From Sphingomonas sp. H160509 (GTDB lineage: Bacteria; Pseudomonadota; Alphaproteobacteria; Sphingomonadales; Sphingomonadaceae), in contig NZ_JAMXSR020000002.1 of assembly GCF_024124765.2 (NCBI RefSeq), forward strand, positions 1,573,001-1,637,000: DNA of 64,000 nt. Direction: 5' to 3'. The notes below the pieces were generated by a model. It ran no database searches. It saw nothing but the letters and a program-made list of their open reading frames with translations, and was not told where the DNA came from. Positions 55,683 through 64,000 of this stretch are shown here, piece after piece. Position 1 is the first letter of the stretch. Each line of letters begins with the position of its first letter. The translations under genes were made by a program, and so were the position numbers.

Positions 55683-56321
55683 TTAGCGCGTGGCGTTATA
55701 CTTCAACTGATCGTCGGTTAGCTGGAACCCGACCAGCGCCTCGAAGCTCGCACGCAGCACGGCCTGGCGAACTTCCGGCGTGCTCAGCGGATCGACCGCA
55801 GCGTCCTGATCGCCTGCCTTGCGCTTGCGGGTCAGCTTTTCCCGAACGTCTTCCGGCAAGGTGGCCGCAGCGCGTGACACGGTTGCCGTCGTCGTGGCCG
55901 ACGCCGATGCCAGCGCCTGTCCGGCGGCGAAGTGCAACGTCACCCGGCCGATGCGCTTGGCGACGACCGCGCTGCCGCCGCGCACGACGGTGATGAAATA
56001 CGGCAACGTCACGTCGCGCGCGGCGTCGGTACGCGTCCGGCGAGCGCGGATGTCGAAGGTCACGTTGGTCACGACCTGGTCAGTCGCATCCGCGCAGGTC
56101 GATCGGACGTTGGTCATGAAGCCGGCGACGTCGATCGCCGACTGGTCGCGGCTGGTCACGGGATCGAACAGCGTGATGTCACCGGTTGCAGCCGGGATCG
56201 CCACGGGCGGGCAGACCGAGCGGACTGCGGAAATGCCGCCGGTCGCATCGACTTCGCCCTTGCCGGCGCACCCGCTCAACAAGATCGCACACGCAGAAAC
56301 GGCTAGGATAGGGGCTTTCAC
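55683..56321 (-). CDS. Putative lipoprotein (212 aa), unknown family
   Basis: The GTG at 56321 gives MKAPILAVSACAILLSGC, a lipoprotein signal with lipobox LLSGC; the upstream in-frame ATG (56363) would add an ill-fitting basic leader. The mature part, GKGEVDATGGISAVRSVCPP then TGDITLFDPVTSRDQSAIDV, contains two further cysteines (VCPP, RSTCAD) and a beta-rich segment (VTNVTFDIRARRTRTDAARD, FITVVRGGSAVVAKRIGRVT). I do not recognise a named family. It is divergent from ispH. Confidence 0.75.
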   Translation of the reverse strand: MKAPILAVSACAILLSGCAGKGEVDATGGISAVRSVCPPVAIPAATGDITLFDPVTSRDQSAIDVAGFMTNVRSTCADATDQVVTNVTFDIRARRTRTDAARDVTLPYFITVVRGGSAVVAKRIGRVTLHFAAGQALASASATTTATVSRAAATLPEDVREKLTRKRKAGDQDAAVDPLSTPEVRQAVLRASFEALVGFQLTDDQLKYNATR

Positions 56322-56442
56322 GGCGACGCTTACCTTCTCGAACGAGCGAAAGGGCCACCGCATGTCGCAAGCGGCCCCTGTCGCGGCGCACCATAGGAAC
56401 CGGCTATCGTCCAGGCAAGCAATCGCGTAGAGGCGTGGCATC

Positions 56443-57401
56443 ATGAGCCCAATCGACAAGCCGCCGCTCGAACTGTTGATCGCAGCACCCCGAGGCTTTT
56501 GCGCAGGCGTCGACCGCGCGATCCGGATCGTCGAACTGGCGATCGAGAAACACGGCGCGCCGGTCTATGTTCGCCACGAGATCGTCCACAACAAGTTCGT
56601 CGTCGACACGCTGAAGGCGCAAGGCGCGATCTTCGTCGAGGAACTGGACGAGGTGCCCGATGGCGCCCCGGTCGTGTTCTCCGCGCACGGCGTACCCAAG
56701 TCGGTGCCGCTCGACGCGCAGAATCGCGGGCTGGAATATCTCGACGCGACCTGCCCGCTGGTATCGAAGGTCCACCGCCAGGCTGAGCGGCTGGTCGCGC
56801 AGGGACGGCATATCGTGTTTATCGGCCATGCCGGGCATCCTGAGGTGATCGGCACGTTCGGACAGGTTCCGGCAGGCGCGATGTCGCTGATCGAGACGGT
56901 AGAGGACGCCGAGGTGTTCATGCCGATCGATCATACCAACCTCGCCTTCCTGACGCAGACGACTCTGTCGGTCGACGATACCGCCGCGGTGGTGGCGACG
57001 TTGCAGCGCCGCTTCCCGCAGATGTTGCCGCCGCGCGCGGTGAGGACATCTGCTACGCCACCTCGAACCGCCAGACTGCGGTCAAGGCGATCGCGCACAG
57101 CGTCGACGCGGTGCTGGTGATCGGTGCGCCAAACTCTTCCAACTCGGTGCGGCTGGTCGAGGTCGCCGAGCGCGAGGGTACGCCGGCGATGCTGATTCAG
57201 CGCGCGAGCGAACTGGACTGGGACTTCCTTGCCGGCGTCGGCACGCTGGGGATCACGGCGGGAGCGTCGGCACCTGAATTGCTGGTCCGCGAACTGGTCG
57301 ACCGGCTGTCGGAGCGTTTCACGGTGTCGGAGCGCGAGGTCGAGACGAACCGCGAGACGATCGCGTTCAAGCTGCCACGCGGACTGGAGGCGGCCGCCTA
57401 G
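56443..57401 (+). CDS. ispH: 4-hydroxy-3-methylbut-2-enyl diphosphate reductase (IspH), one-base shift
   Basis: Corrected length 319 residues. The last step of the MEP isoprenoid pathway, making IPP and DMAPP. The three [4Fe-4S] cysteines are visible: [20 protein letters not shown] (Cys20), [16 protein letters not shown] (Cys104) and [40 protein letters not shown] and [20 protein letters not shown] are typical. A base is missing near 57037-57040 (GG for GGG gives [14 protein letters not shown]). IspH is essential where the MEP pathway is the only route, so a true lesion is unlikely. It is followed by thrB after one base. Confidence 0.93.
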
Positions 57402-57402
57402 C

Positions 57403-58354
57403 ATGGCGGTCTACACGCAGGTGTCGGCGGAGGCGCTGGGCGCGTTCCTCGCGCGCTACGATCGGGGCGAACTCCTGTCCGCCAAGGGCATTGCGGAGGG
57501 CGTGCAGAACAGCAACTACCTCGTCGAGACGACCGCCGACCGCTTCATCCTGACGCTGTACGAGGAACGGACGTCGACCGACGACCTGCCGTTCTTCCTC
57601 GACATGCTCGATCATCTCGCGGCCGACGGCAATCCGGTACCGCGCGCATTGCCCGATCGTGACGGCGTGGCAATCCAGCAGCTCGCCGGACGATCGGCAT
57701 GCCTGATCGAGTTTCTGACCGGCGTTTCGGTATCGTATCCAACCGCGGCGCAGGCGTTTGCGGCGGGTGCGGCGATGGGGCAGATGCACACGAGCCTCGC
57801 AGGGGTTCGACCAAGTCCGCGCCAACCCGCTCGGCGCGGATACGTGGCGACCGTTCCTGGAACGTTGCGGCCGCGACATCGACACGATTGAACCGGGGCT
57901 GTTCTACCGGACCGAGGCGGCATTGACGGCGGTACTGGCGGAATGGCCGCGCGACCTGCCGATGGCGGCGATCCATTCGGATCTGTTTCCCGACAACGTG
58001 CTGATGCTCGGCGACCGCGTGACCGGGGTGATCGACTTCTATTTCGCCTGCACCGACATTCGCTCCTATGATCTGGCGGTGATGCACACGTCATGGGCGT
58101 TCGACGGCGATGGCGAGAATTACGACCCAGCGATCGGCAAGGCGTTGATCGACGGCTATGCCAGCCGCTTCCCGCTGTCCGATGCGGAACGCGCCGCGCT
58201 GCCGATCCTGGCGCGCGGCGCATGCCTGCGGTTCCTGCTGACGCGCGCGTGGGACTGGCTCAACACGCCTGCGGATGCGCTGGTGACGCGCAAGGATCCG
58301 CTGGCCTATTGGCGGCGGCTCGAGACGTATCTCAAGGACGACCTGTTTGCATGA
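57403..58354 (+). CDS. thrB: Homoserine kinase (ThrB, aminoglycoside-phosphotransferase fold), one-base shift
   Basis: Corrected length 316 residues. [80 protein letters not shown] (catalytic HxDxxxxN loop) and [20 protein letters not shown] identify the ThrB family of Alphaproteobacteria, which uses the choline-kinase-like fold instead of the GHMP fold. It phosphorylates homoserine for threonine synthesis. An extra G in 57802-57805 breaks [18 protein letters not shown]. It overlaps rnhA by ATGA, in the conserved order ispH-thrB-rnhA. Confidence 0.92.
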
Positions 58355-58815
58355 CTGACGAAGCTCCCGTTTCCATCACCAAGGTCGAGATCTTCACCGA
58401 CGGCGCGTGCAAGGGCAATCCGGGTCCCGGCGGCTGGGGCGCGGTGATCCGCATGGGCGCGCATGAGAAGGAATTGTCGGGCGGCGAGACGCCGACGACC
58501 AACAATCGGATGGAGATGACCGCGGCGATCGAGGCGCTCAATGCGCTGACCCGACCGTGTGCGGTGACGCTGTACACCGACAGCAAATACGTGATGGACG
58601 GCCTCACCAAATGGGTGAAGGGCTGGCAGCGCAACGGCTGGAAGACCGCCGACAAGAAGCCGGTAAAGAACGCCGAACTATGGCACGCGCTGCTCGCGGC
58701 GGTGGCGCGACACAAGATCGAGTGGCAGTGGGTCAAGGGTCACGCCGGCCACCCGGAAAACGAACGCGCCGACAAGCTGGCGAGCGATGCCGCGGTCGCT
58801 GCCGGGCGTAAGTAG
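58351..58815 (+). CDS. rnhA: Ribonuclease HI
   Basis: A protein of 154 residues, normal length. Catalytic carboxylates are in place: [20 protein letters not shown] (Asp17), [16 protein letters not shown] (Glu55), [20 protein letters not shown] (Asp77) and [12 protein letters not shown] (Asp141), with the loop His in [12 protein letters not shown]. It cleaves RNA in RNA:DNA hybrids. ATG overlaps the thrB stop. The frame is intact. Confidence 0.95.
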   Translation: MTDEAPVSITKVEIFTDGACKGNPGPGGWGAVIRMGAHEKELSGGETPTTNNRMEMTAAIEALNALTRPCAVTLYTDSKYVMDGLTKWVKGWQRNGWKTADKKPVKNAELWHALLAAVARHKIEWQWVKGHAGHPENERADKLASDAAVAAGRK

Positions 58816-58818
58816 AAG

Positions 58819-59904
58819 CTAGAACCGCTCGGGCGAATACCGTGCGGCGCCGATTGCTGCGACCGCGGGGTCCGGACTGACGCCGAGCAGCAGGCTGGCG
58901 GCGAGCAACGCGGCCGCGGGCGCGGTCTGGATACCGAAGCCGCCCTGCCCCGCACACCAGAAGAAGCCGGGCACGTCGCGGTCGAACCCATAGATAGGCA
59001 GGCGATCGGGCGCGAAAGTGCGCAGGCCCGCCCAGCGTCGCTCGACCGCCGCGACTCGCCAGTCGACGACCTGCTCGAACCGATCGATCGCGATCGCGAC
59101 GTCGATCTCCTCGGGAGCGGCGTCGCACGGTTTCGTCGGCGTTTCGTCATGCGGGCTCAGCCACAGCCGACCGCCGGGCTCGGGCTTGAAATAGAAGCGA
59201 CCGCCGAGGTCGGCGACGTGCGGCATCCCGTCAGGCGCGCCGGGATCGGTGCGGAGTTGTACCACTGTCCGGCGATAGGCCTGCAACCCGAGCGGACGGA
59301 CGCCCGCGCGTACTGCGACGTCATCGGCCCAGGCGCCCGCTGCGTCGACGATCGTCCGCGCCTGGAACGTGCCGGCCGTCGTCTCGATCGTCCAGATCCC
59401 GCCAGCGCGCGTCGCTCCGGCAAACGTGGCATCGGTGACGAAGTCCGCCCCGGCGCGGCGCGCCGTGGCAATACTTTCGGCATGAAGCGCGGCAACGTCG
59501 ATATAGGCACAGGTCGCCTCCTGTACGCCGAGCGTCCATTCGGAACGCAGTCCGGGCACGAAAGCAGCAGGATCGACCCGGTCCAGACGCACCTCGCTAT
59601 CGGCAAACTCGGCAAGGAACGTGTCCATCGCCGCCTCGTCCTCAGCGCGGCCGATATGCAGCGAACCGAGCGGAGCGAGATGGCCGGCTGCACGCAGCAA
59701 CGGGCCGGATGCCGTGGTCAGCGGCTGGATATCCGGCCCGCCGTAAGTTTCCGACCAGAAGGCGGCCGAGCGCCCCGTCGCGTGGTAGCCCGGCGTGTCC
59801 TCTGCCTCCAAGACGAGCACCCGCGCCTGCGACCCGATCGCCGCGGCGAGGCTCGCCCCCGCCATGCCCGCGCCGACGATCGCGATGTCGTACACGCCCG
59901 TCAC
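58819..59904 (-). CDS. FAD-dependent oxidoreductase (DAO family)
   Basis: A protein of 361 residues from the GTG at 59904. The FAD-binding Rossmann motif is YDIAIVGAGMAGASLAAAIG, followed by VLVLEAEDTPGYHATGRSAA, TIVDAAGAWADDVAVRAGVR, and the C-terminal FAD segment GFFWCAGQGGFGIQTAPAAA. This is the D-amino-acid oxidase/glycine oxidase/sarcosine oxidase family. Substrate not determinable. No signal peptide. It ends three bases from the convergent rnhA gene, and it directly follows the alpha/beta hydrolase gene. Confidence 0.87.
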   Translation of the reverse strand: MTGVYDIAIVGAGMAGASLAAAIGSQARVLVLEAEDTPGYHATGRSAAFWSETYGGPDIQPLTTASGPLLRAAGHLAPLGSLHIGRAEDEAAMDTFLAEFADSEVRLDRVDPAAFVPGLRSEWTLGVQEATCAYIDVAALHAESIATARRAGADFVTDATFAGATRAGGIWTIETTAGTFQARTIVDAAGAWADDVAVRAGVRPLGLQAYRRTVVQLRTDPGAPDGMPHVADLGGRFYFKPEPGGRLWLSPHDETPTKPCDAAPEEIDVAIAIDRFEQVVDWRVAAVERRWAGLRTFAPDRLPIYGFDRDVPGFFWCAGQGGFGIQTAPAAALLAASLLLGVSPDPAVAAIGAARYSPERF

Positions 59905-59906
59905 TG

Positions 59907-60857
59907 TCAGGCCACGCACGCAGCCAGGGAACGAGATCGATCGCCGACAACGCCCGATCTCGCACCCCATCCGCCTCACGCAGGATCTCATGCGCGGACT
60001 CCGACCCGAAACGAACGACCTGCGCATTGCGCAACCGCGCCGCGAGTCGGAGCGCAGCGCGCGGATCGACCAGCTTGTCGGCCTCCGCCACGAGTATCAG
60101 CACGGGCGCCGCAATCGACTCGACCCGCGGATCGCTCGCCAGCGCCGCAGCGCCCGCGAACCCCTGCGCGAGCCACGCCCAACTCGGCGGACCCAGCACG
60201 AGTTCGGGATGCGCCGCCTGCCACCATCCCTCGTCGCTGTAGCGATTGGCGTCGTGCGTCAGCAGCGACTGGCGCGAGGCGACCGATCCCGGCCGCTCGT
60301 TGCTGCGCCATGCCGCCCGCGCAGGGTCGCCGCGACCGGCAATCCACCGCGCAATCGCTGCGCTGAACGCCGCCCCGAACGGCGCCTTCAACCCGATCAT
60401 CGGCGCAACCAGGATCGCCGCATCGGGCGCGATCGTGCGATCGGCAAGCGCGCGCATCACCATCATCCCGCCCATTGAATGACCGAGTATCACGCGCGGT
60501 GGTCCACCACCGACCTCCTCCGCGCTCCAGTCGGACCAGAACGCAGCTAGGTCGGCATCGAAGACACGATAGTCGCTCGCGTGGCCGACATGCGGATCGC
60601 TCGACAAGCGCCCGGAACCGCCCTGTCCGCGCCAGTCGAATGCAGTCACCGACCAGCCCCTGCGCATGCAGGTGCGCGAACGTCTCGAGATACTTCTCGA
60701 CGATATCGCCGCGCCCGGTCTGGAACAGCATCCGCCCTCGCGGTGCCTGTGCGGGCCAGTCGAATCGGCGCAGCTTCCAGCCGTCGGGTGCGGTCCAATA
60801 GCCGATGCGCGCCTCGTCGGGAATCGTCCGACGCGCCGCTGACGGATCGGTCGTCAT
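59907..60857 (-). CDS. Alpha/beta hydrolase (lysophospholipase-like), probably two one-base shifts
   Basis: Corrected length 316 residues. ARIGYWTAPDGWKLRRFDWP, RGRMLFQTGRGDIVEKYLET, SVTAFDWRGQGGSGRLSSDP, nucleophile elbow VILGHSMGGMMVMRALADR and VLILVAEADKLVDPRAALRL followed by SAHEILREAD (catalytic Asp and His) fit lysophospholipase/monoacylglycerol lipase-type hydrolases. An extra base in the C4 at 60657-60660 separates FAHLHAQG from WSVTAFDW. Near 59927-59929 one base seems missing: with it the protein ends at TGA 59907-59909, overlapping the oxidoreductase start region; without it the frame runs on antisense-like into that gene. The ATG at 60857 is tentative. Confidence 0.78.
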
Positions 60858-60936
60858 GCGCAAACCCGTGGCATCATTCGAAATTCCTCCAAGCACGGTT
60901 ACTTTTTCGAAAGCCATGTCCGTTAGGGACTAGCCG

Positions 60937-61410
60937 ATGGGATGGAACATTGCTCTTCCAATTTTGATTCTGGTGCTCGGCGGCCTGCTGGTCTCGGCCG
61001 GTATCCAGGATGCGCGGACGCGAGAGATCGCGAACTGGAAGACCGCGGCGGTCGCTCTGCTGGCGCCGCTGTGGTGGTATGCGAACGGACTCGATCCGTG
61101 GCCCGACATGGCGCTGCAGATCGGCGTCGCGCTCATCGTCTTCGCGCTGTTCCTGCTTGCCTTCCACTTCGGCATGATGGGCGGCGGCGACGTGAAGCTG
61201 ATCGTCGCGCTCTCGCTGTGGCTGCCGTTCCCGGCGTTCCTGTCGATGCTGATGGTGATGTCGATCGTCGGCGGCCTCGTCACGCTCGTGATGATGATCG
61301 AGCATCGTGCGAAGAAGAACGCCGGACAGATCGAGGTCCCCTACGGCGTGGCAATAGCAATCGCAGGCCTTCTCGCGCTGCGCGAACCACTCCTTAACCA
61401 GTTTCAGTGA
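60937..61410 (+). CDS. cpaA: Prepilin peptidase (A24 family), CpaA
   Basis: A protein of 157 residues with about five to six membrane helices. The two catalytic aspartates of A24 aspartyl proteases are in LLVSAGIQDARTREIANWKT and HFGMMGGGDVKLIVALSLWL (GGGD motif). It lacks the N-methylation domain, as is usual for the short CpaA/TadV peptidases of Flp/Tad pili. It processes pilin precursors at the inner membrane. cpaB and cpaC follow, as in the Caulobacter cpa operon. Confidence 0.9.
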   Translation: MGWNIALPILILVLGGLLVSAGIQDARTREIANWKTAAVALLAPLWWYANGLDPWPDMALQIGVALIVFALFLLAFHFGMMGGGDVKLIVALSLWLPFPAFLSMLMVMSIVGGLVTLVMMIEHRAKKNAGQIEVPYGVAIAIAGLLALREPLLNQFQ

Positions 61411-61459
61411 TGATTAACGTCGAAATACATTCGCGGCGCCTGAAAGGCACGATCTAGTC

Positions 61460-62497
61460 ATGGATACACGCAAGATCATTTTGCTGGTCGGCGCGCTTAT
61501 AGTCGCAGCCGTCACGGCCTTCTTCGCCCGAACGCTGATCGCCGGCAGTTCGGCGCCGCAAGCTGGCGCGACCGCCATCGCCGCACCGGTCATCGACGGC
61601 CCCGAAGTCCTGGTCGCGACCCGCTCGCTCCCGGTCGGCACGATCCTCGACGCCACGGCGCTGAAGTTCCAGCCCTGGCCGAAGGAGCTGGTCGACAACG
61701 CCTATTACCTTCGCGACAAGACCGACCTGAAATCGCTCCAGGGCACGGTGGTGCGCAGCATCATCACTGCCGGGCAGCCGGTGACGCAGGGCGCGCTGGT
61801 GAAGCCCGGCGATCGCGGGTTCCTCGCCGCGGCACTCGGGCCCGGCATGCGCGCGGTCACTGTCCCCGTCTCGGCACAGGCGGCCGTCGCCGGGTTCGTG
61901 TTTCCCGGCGACCGAATCGACCTCGTGCTGACTCAGGCGGTCAGGGGCGGTGGCGACGGTGATCCATTGAAGGTGTCCGAGACGATCATGCGCAACATCC
62001 GCGTGCTGGCGACCGATCAGCGGACTGACAATCTGGTCGGTGCGGACGGCAAGACGGAGGTCAAGACGTTCTCCAACGTGACGATCGAGGCTACGCCGAA
62101 GATGGCCGAGCAGGTCGCGCTCGCGCAGACGCTCGGCTCGCTGTCGCTGTCGCTGCGGTCGATTGCCGACAACTCCGCCGAGCTCGAGGAAGCGATCGCG
62201 TCCGGCGCGGTTAAGGTGCCCGACGGTACCGATCCGAAGGCGGAGAAGGCGATGTTGGTGCGTGTCGCCAGCCAGCCGAGTTCCGGCGCGGGTAGCTATC
62301 AGACCGGCGCCGACGTCTCGCGGTACCAGCGCAGCACGGTGCCCGGCAAGGCATCCAGCGGCGAAGACGGTCGCCCTATGCCGATGATGAGTGCACCGCA
62401 GTCCGGTGGCGGGGCACCGGTCGTGGTGCAGGGTCCGGCCGTACGGGTCGCCCGCGGCAATGCGGTGACCATGGTTCCGGTCGGGGGGAAGAATTAA
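61460..62497 (+). CDS. cpaB: Flp pilus assembly protein CpaB
   Basis: A protein of 345 residues with an N-terminal membrane anchor (KIILLVGALIVAAVTAFFAR). SAF-like domain: VLVATRSLPVGTILDATALK, VVRSIITAGQPVTQGALVKP; RcpC/CpaB core: GMRAVTVPVSAQAAVAGFVF PGDRIDLVL. The C-terminal third is a Gly/Ser/Pro-rich low-complexity tail. CpaB/RcpC is a periplasmic component that works with the CpaC secretin. cpaC begins one base after its stop. Confidence 0.92.
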   Translation: MDTRKIILLVGALIVAAVTAFFARTLIAGSSAPQAGATAIAAPVIDGPEVLVATRSLPVGTILDATALKFQPWPKELVDNAYYLRDKTDLKSLQGTVVRSIITAGQPVTQGALVKPGDRGFLAAALGPGMRAVTVPVSAQAAVAGFVFPGDRIDLVLTQAVRGGGDGDPLKVSETIMRNIRVLATDQRTDNLVGADGKTEVKTFSNVTIEATPKMAEQVALAQTLGSLSLSLRSIADNSAELEEAIASGAVKVPDGTDPKAEKAMLVRVASQPSSGAGSYQTGADVSRYQRSTVPGKASSGEDGRPMPMMSAPQSGGGAPVVVQGPAVRVARGNAVTMVPVGGKN

Positions 62498-62498
62498 G

Positions 62499-64000
62499 AT
62501 GCGTATCGCCATGACGCGCCCGGTCGGACGGCAGATGGGTTGGCCGCTCGCGGTCGCCCTTGCCGCCGCCACCGCCGCACCATCCGTCCCCGCGCTCGCC
62601 CAGCATGCCCAGCGGACTCAGGCTCGTACGCAGGCCGCCCCCTCGGGACTGCCCGTCGTGCAGGTCAATACCGGTCGCGGACGTCTCGTCACGCTGGCGC
62701 GGCCGATGAGCGACCTGTTCGTCGCCGACGACACCATCGCCGACGTTCAGGTCCGCTCGCCGACGCAGCTCTACGTGTTCGGCAAGAAGACCGGCGAGAC
62801 GACGATCTCGGCAACCGCGAAGGGCGGCGGCGTCGTCTACGCCTCGACCATCCGCGTCGGCAACAACCTCGATTCGGTACAGCAGATGCTCGGGCTCGCG
62901 ATGCCCGAAGCACAGGTCGTCGCAACGCCGATGAACGGGTTGATCCTGCTCACGGGTACGGTCGCCGCACCCGAGGATGCCGCCGAAGCCGAGCGGCTGG
63001 TGCAGGCGTTCGTCGGTGATTCGACCAAGGTCCTGTCGCGACTGAAGACGGCGACGCCTCTGCAGGTGAATCTCCAAGTGCGCGTCGCCGAAGTCACGCG
63101 GAACTTCGTCAAGAATATCGGTGTGAACCTGACGAGCCGGAGTTCGGGTAACTTCCTCTTCAACATCGCCCAGGGTCGCCAGGGCACCATCACGACCGTG
63201 CCCGGCGTCATCAATGCTCCCAATGCACCCATCGACGCCAATGGCGCCTTCCCGGGCAACACGCTCTTCGGCTTTCCCGCCAAGGCCGCGATCGGCTCGA
63301 CCGTCGGCTTGGCGGGGCGCCTGCTCGGCATGGACCTGCTCGGCGCGATTGATCTCGGTGAAACGCTGGGTCAGGTAACGATGCTCGCCAACCCCAACCT
63401 GACCGCGCTGTCGGGCGAGACGGGCACGTTCCTCGCCGGCGGCGAGATACCGATCCCGCTGGCGCAGGCGCTCGGCACGATCTCGGTAGAGTACAAGCAA
63501 TACGGCATCAGCCTCGCCTACACGCCCACGGTCTTGTCGGACGGTCGGATCTCGCTTCGGGTACGCCCCGAAGTGTCGCAGCTCGATTACGCCAACGCGA
63601 TCACGCTCAGCGGCACGCGCGTGCCCGGCCTGACGACGCGTCGAACCGAGACGACGGTCGAACTCGGCTCGGGCCAGAGTATGATGATCAGCGGCCTGCT
63701 GTCGAACAACAACAACAACAGCTACGACAAGACGCCGGGGCTGGCGAACCTGCCGATCATCGGCGCGCTGTTCCGCTCGAACGCCTTCCAGCGCAACGAG
63801 ACGGAACTCGTGATCGTCATCACGCCGTATCTGGTGAAGCCGGTCAACAACGCCAGCGACATCGTGCTGCCGACCGACGGCGCGCGCGCGCCGACCGATA
63901 TCGACCGCGTGCTGTTGGGGACGCTGAGCGCCACCGGGGGCAGCAAGCGGCCGGTGCCGACGATCGCGCGACCGTCCTATGTTCCCCGGCGATCGGCGCC
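62499..64000 (+). CDS. cpaC: Tad pilus secretin CpaC, 3' end outside the window
   Basis: ATG at 62499; the frame is open to the last base, 500 codons visible. Signal peptide MGWPLAVALAAATAAPSVPA, then the pilus-assembly N-terminal domain (VNTGRGRLVTLARPMSDLFV, LYVFGKKTGETTISATAKGG), a BON-like domain (MNGLILLTGTVAAPEDAAEA) and the secretin core (LQVNLQVRVAEVTRNFVKNI, LANPNLTALSGETGTFLAGG, VELGSGQSMMISGLLSNNNN, LPIIGALFRSNAFQRNETEL, VIVITPYLVKP). It forms the outer-membrane ring through which Flp pili exit. Confidence 0.93.
   Translation, partial: MRIAMTRPVGRQMGWPLAVALAAATAAPSVPALAQHAQRTQARTQAAPSGLPVVQVNTGRGRLVTLARPMSDLFVADDTIADVQVRSPTQLYVFGKKTGETTISATAKGGGVVYASTIRVGNNLDSVQQMLGLAMPEAQVVATPMNGLILLTGTVAAPEDAAEAERLVQAFVGDSTKVLSRLKTATPLQVNLQVRVAEVTRNFVKNIGVNLTSRSSGNFLFNIAQGRQGTITTVPGVINAPNAPIDANGAFPGNTLFGFPAKAAIGSTVGLAGRLLGMDLLGAIDLGETLGQVTMLANPNLTALSGETGTFLAGGEIPIPLAQALGTISVEYKQYGISLAYTPTVLSDGRISLRVRPEVSQLDYANAITLSGTRVPGLTTRRTETTVELGSGQSMMISGLLSNNNNNSYDKTPGLANLPIIGALFRSNAFQRNETELVIVITPYLVKPVNNASDIVLPTDGARAPTDIDRVLLGTLSATGGSKRPVPTIARPSYVPRRSA

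Overview
The window looks like chromosome from a sphingomonad (Sphingomonas-type Alphaproteobacteria). It is GC-rich, encodes CtrA, carries a Caulobacter-type TonB-dependent receptor, has the alphaproteobacterial order ispH-thrB-rnhA, a cpaABC (Tad pilus) start, a GGAAC-N17-GTT promoter of the EcfG type, and extragenic palindromes typical of the group. No tRNA, rRNA, CRISPR, prophage or insertion sequence was recognised.

Layout. 1-909: C-terminal part of a TPR protein cut by the window edge. 951-15681: an alpha-mannan/alpha-mannoside utilisation locus. A minus-strand operon (TonB receptor, GH43, GH92, GH125, GH92, three junctions tightly overlapped) lies behind a ROK-type regulator, and a third GH92 is divergent. 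A 15-bp-armed inverted repeat overlapping a TTGACA box upstream of the receptor is the best operator candidate. 15755-17680: secreted CocE/NonD hydrolase. 17868-23646: a stress block (small proteins, lipoprotein, two CsbD-like proteins, PAS-LuxR regulator, membrane protein, phospholipase D). 23680-29778: TMEM175-like channel, alpha/beta hydrolase, DUF3999/DUF2339 pair. 29971-38956: a glycan operon made largely of fused enzymes: a glycosyltransferase (GT), GT-UDP-galactopyranose mutase, GT joined in frame to a Gfo/Idh oxidoreductase, a zinc-less MDR dehydrogenase, and GT-glycosidase. 39057-44699: small stress or redox proteins (DUF892, WrbA, pirin), a LysR regulator and malate:quinone oxidoreductase. 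45066-55602: AI-2E family transporter, ctrA, a second phospholipase D, dinB, a histidine kinase translationally coupled to a receiver-GGDEF-EAL protein, a ROK sugar kinase and Dps. 55683-60857: lipoprotein, ispH-thrB-rnhA, FAD oxidoreductase and alpha/beta hydrolase. 60937-64000: cpaA, cpaB and the start of cpaC, leaving the window.

Fourteen genes, including ctrA and ispH, are interrupted by 17 one-base shifts, nearly all in short G or C runs. The simplest reading is residual homopolymer error in the assembly, so these loci are annotated as single genes with the shift position stated; lengths given for them assume the shift is corrected.

The two most interesting systems are the mannan locus, where one GH92 enzyme has Gln in place of the general-acid Glu (a change known from mannose-phosphate uncapping enzymes), and the overlapping fusion-enzyme glycan operon, which may make a galactofuranose-containing glycan.
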